DNA of 6,117 bases from an uncultured Erysipelotrichaceae bacterium (GTDB lineage: Bacteria; Bacillota_I; Bacilli_A; Erysipelotrichales; Coprobacillaceae), in the NCBI GenBank assembly GCA_900550005.1, contig URQL01000107.1, positions 1 to 6,117 of the forward strand, written 5' to 3'. The position numbers and the translations under genes are program-made. This document shows, piece after piece, positions 4,940 to 6,117 of this stretch. The notes under the pieces are model-generated. The model had not been told where the DNA came from. It searched no databases and saw nothing but the letters and a program-made list of their open reading frames with translations. Position 1 is the stretch's first letter. Every line of letters begins with the position of its first letter.

Positions 4940-6117
4940 ATGAGAAATGTTGATTTAATTTACCAAGCTAAAACGAAGCTAGTAGGAAATATGAAACAGA
5001 TATTACCTGTTTTTATTTTTATTGGTATTTTACAAATGATACCTTCTAATATTGGTAATGAATTTGTTTCTATGGTGTTGATGATTTTATTTTATCCTAC
5101 AAGTCAAGGATACATTACCTCATCTTTAAAGTTGTATCATGATCAAATCGAAGAAATTCAAACATATGATGATGGTTTGTATGGAATGAGAAAATGGCCG
5201 CAATTATTTAGTACATATTTAACTTACAATTTAACACGTGGTTTTCTATTACTTGGAGTAAGTATTATATATTTTGTGGTCTATGTTTTTATTGTAGGTA
5301 ATAAATGGGTAGAGTTGATTGATTTATTTAATCAATTTAGAGTACCCATTATTGATAGTGCACAAGAAGAAGCTTCAATCATGCAAATGTTGCCTCTTGT
5401 TTTAAGTTTAGTGATTCCATTACTTATTATTTTAGCTATTGTAGGTGTTCTTTATTATTTAAACTTTTTCCCTACTTTTTATCTTTTAGAGGATCAAGGG
5501 TTAAAGGGTAGAAAAGCATTAGAACAAGCTAAAGTGTTGATGAAGGGAAATAAAAAACAGTTGTTGATGCTTCAAATTCACTATTTGGGTAAACGTATTT
5601 TATCATTTATTATTTGTATTTTTATTACGATTGGTTTTAATTTAATGATCGATGATCTTTATTTAATGACTTTATGTGCAACGATCGTTTTAGCAATTAG
5701 TGATGCTTGTATTTATAAAGTAGAATTACAAACAAGTTTAACTTTATTTTACAAAACAGTATTAGTTCCTGAAGTTTTTGATGCATCAAATAATTTTGAT
5801 GATCAAGAAGTGCAAGTGATTATTCCAAAAGTGATTGATCAACCAAGAAAGGATGATTTTATCGAAAGACAAAATCAAACTTTGTCTGATGAAGATGAAG
5901 ATTTTTTTGAAAAATTTGATCGTAAAGAAATTTTATTGGGGTTTTTAGTTTATTTACCCATTTATTTTGTTTTTGGACAATATATTATTTCTTTTCTATT
6001 TAAAATTTTATTAAATTTTACAGGTTGGCGTGATATGAATGTGATCAATGCCTGGTATAATTTTGTTTTTGATGGTGTTTTGGGTGTTTTAGGTATTTTA
6101 CTTTTTCCTAAGGTATT
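4940..6117 (+). CDS. DUF975-like polytopic membrane protein, 5' part (runs off window)
   Basis: The frame is open for 392 codons to the window edge. AGGAGG (4926-4931), 8 bases before ATG 4940, fixes the start. Hydrophobic segments lie at about residues 20-35, 40-55, 101-120, 152-175, 219-237 and 240-256. The layout and the block ALEQAKVLMKGNKKQLLML (193-211), followed by more helices, resemble the DUF975 family of integral membrane proteins of unknown function; this assignment is by remembered motif. Residues 257-330 form a soluble linker ending in an acidic stretch DEDEDFFEKFD (317-327). New hydrophobic segments follow at 331-358 and about 373-390, beyond the usual DUF975 extent. The WRDMNVINAWYNFVFD region (363-378) resembles the N-terminal part of CPBP intramembrane proteases, but the catalytic Glu/His motifs would be past the window, so a fusion is only a hypothesis. 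It has its own promoter, so it is probably independent of the toxin gene. Confidence 0.7.
   Translation, partial: MRNVDLIYQAKTKLVGNMKQILPVFIFIGILQMIPSNIGNEFVSMVLMILFYPTSQGYITSSLKLYHDQIEEIQTYDDGLYGMRKWPQLFSTYLTYNLTRGFLLLGVSIIYFVVYVFIVGNKWVELIDLFNQFRVPIIDSAQEEASIMQMLPLVLSLVIPLLIILAIVGVLYYLNFFPTFYLLEDQGLKGRKALEQAKVLMKGNKKQLLMLQIHYLGKRILSFIICIFITIGFNLMIDDLYLMTLCATIVLAISDACIYKVELQTSLTLFYKTVLVPEVFDASNNFDDQEVQVIIPKVIDQPRKDDFIERQNQTLSDEDEDFFEKFDRKEILLGFLVYLPIYFVFGQYIISFLFKILLNFTGWRDMNVINAWYNFVFDGVLGVLGILLFPKV

Overview
The window is AT-rich, densely coding, all genes on the plus strand, with strong AGGAGG-type ribosome binding sites. This points to a low-GC Firmicute. A dockerin on a glucosaminidase-like protein, next to a membrane-anchored beta-sandwich protein, suggests a gut-type Erysipelotrichia or Clostridia relative. 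That placement is inferred from style, not from a marker gene. Trp is written TGG throughout, so the standard bacterial code fits.

Layout: (1) 1-618 is the 3' part of truB (tRNA pseudouridine-55 synthase), with an apparent one-base frameshift in its first 15 bases. (2) 618-1544 is ribF (riboflavin kinase/FAD synthetase), coupled to truB by a TAATG overlap and closed by an intrinsic terminator at 1521-1557. (3) A consensus promoter at 1579-1607 starts a two-gene operon. Its first gene (1647-3035) encodes a secreted glucosaminidase-family protein with a C-terminal two-repeat dockerin. Its second (3050-4447) encodes a signal-peptide, beta-sandwich, single-transmembrane surface protein. A clear terminator at 4435-4468 ends the unit. 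(4) 4550-4888 is a MazF/EndoA-type mRNA interferase with no antitoxin beside it. (5) 4940 to the window end is the 5' part of a polytopic membrane protein that looks DUF975-like and may be fused to a second membrane module.

The most interesting part is the operon at 1579-4468. By recalled family architecture, the glucosaminidase domain appears circularly permuted: the RPWNTP...HQY...IPVY segment that normally closes the LytD-like catalytic domain sits right after the signal peptide, and the dockerin occupies its usual place. The next gene encodes a plausible membrane-anchored partner. A working model is a small surface system in which a cell-wall hydrolase is held at the membrane by a dockerin/cohesin-like contact. 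The permutation and the pairing are inferences that need structural and homology checks.
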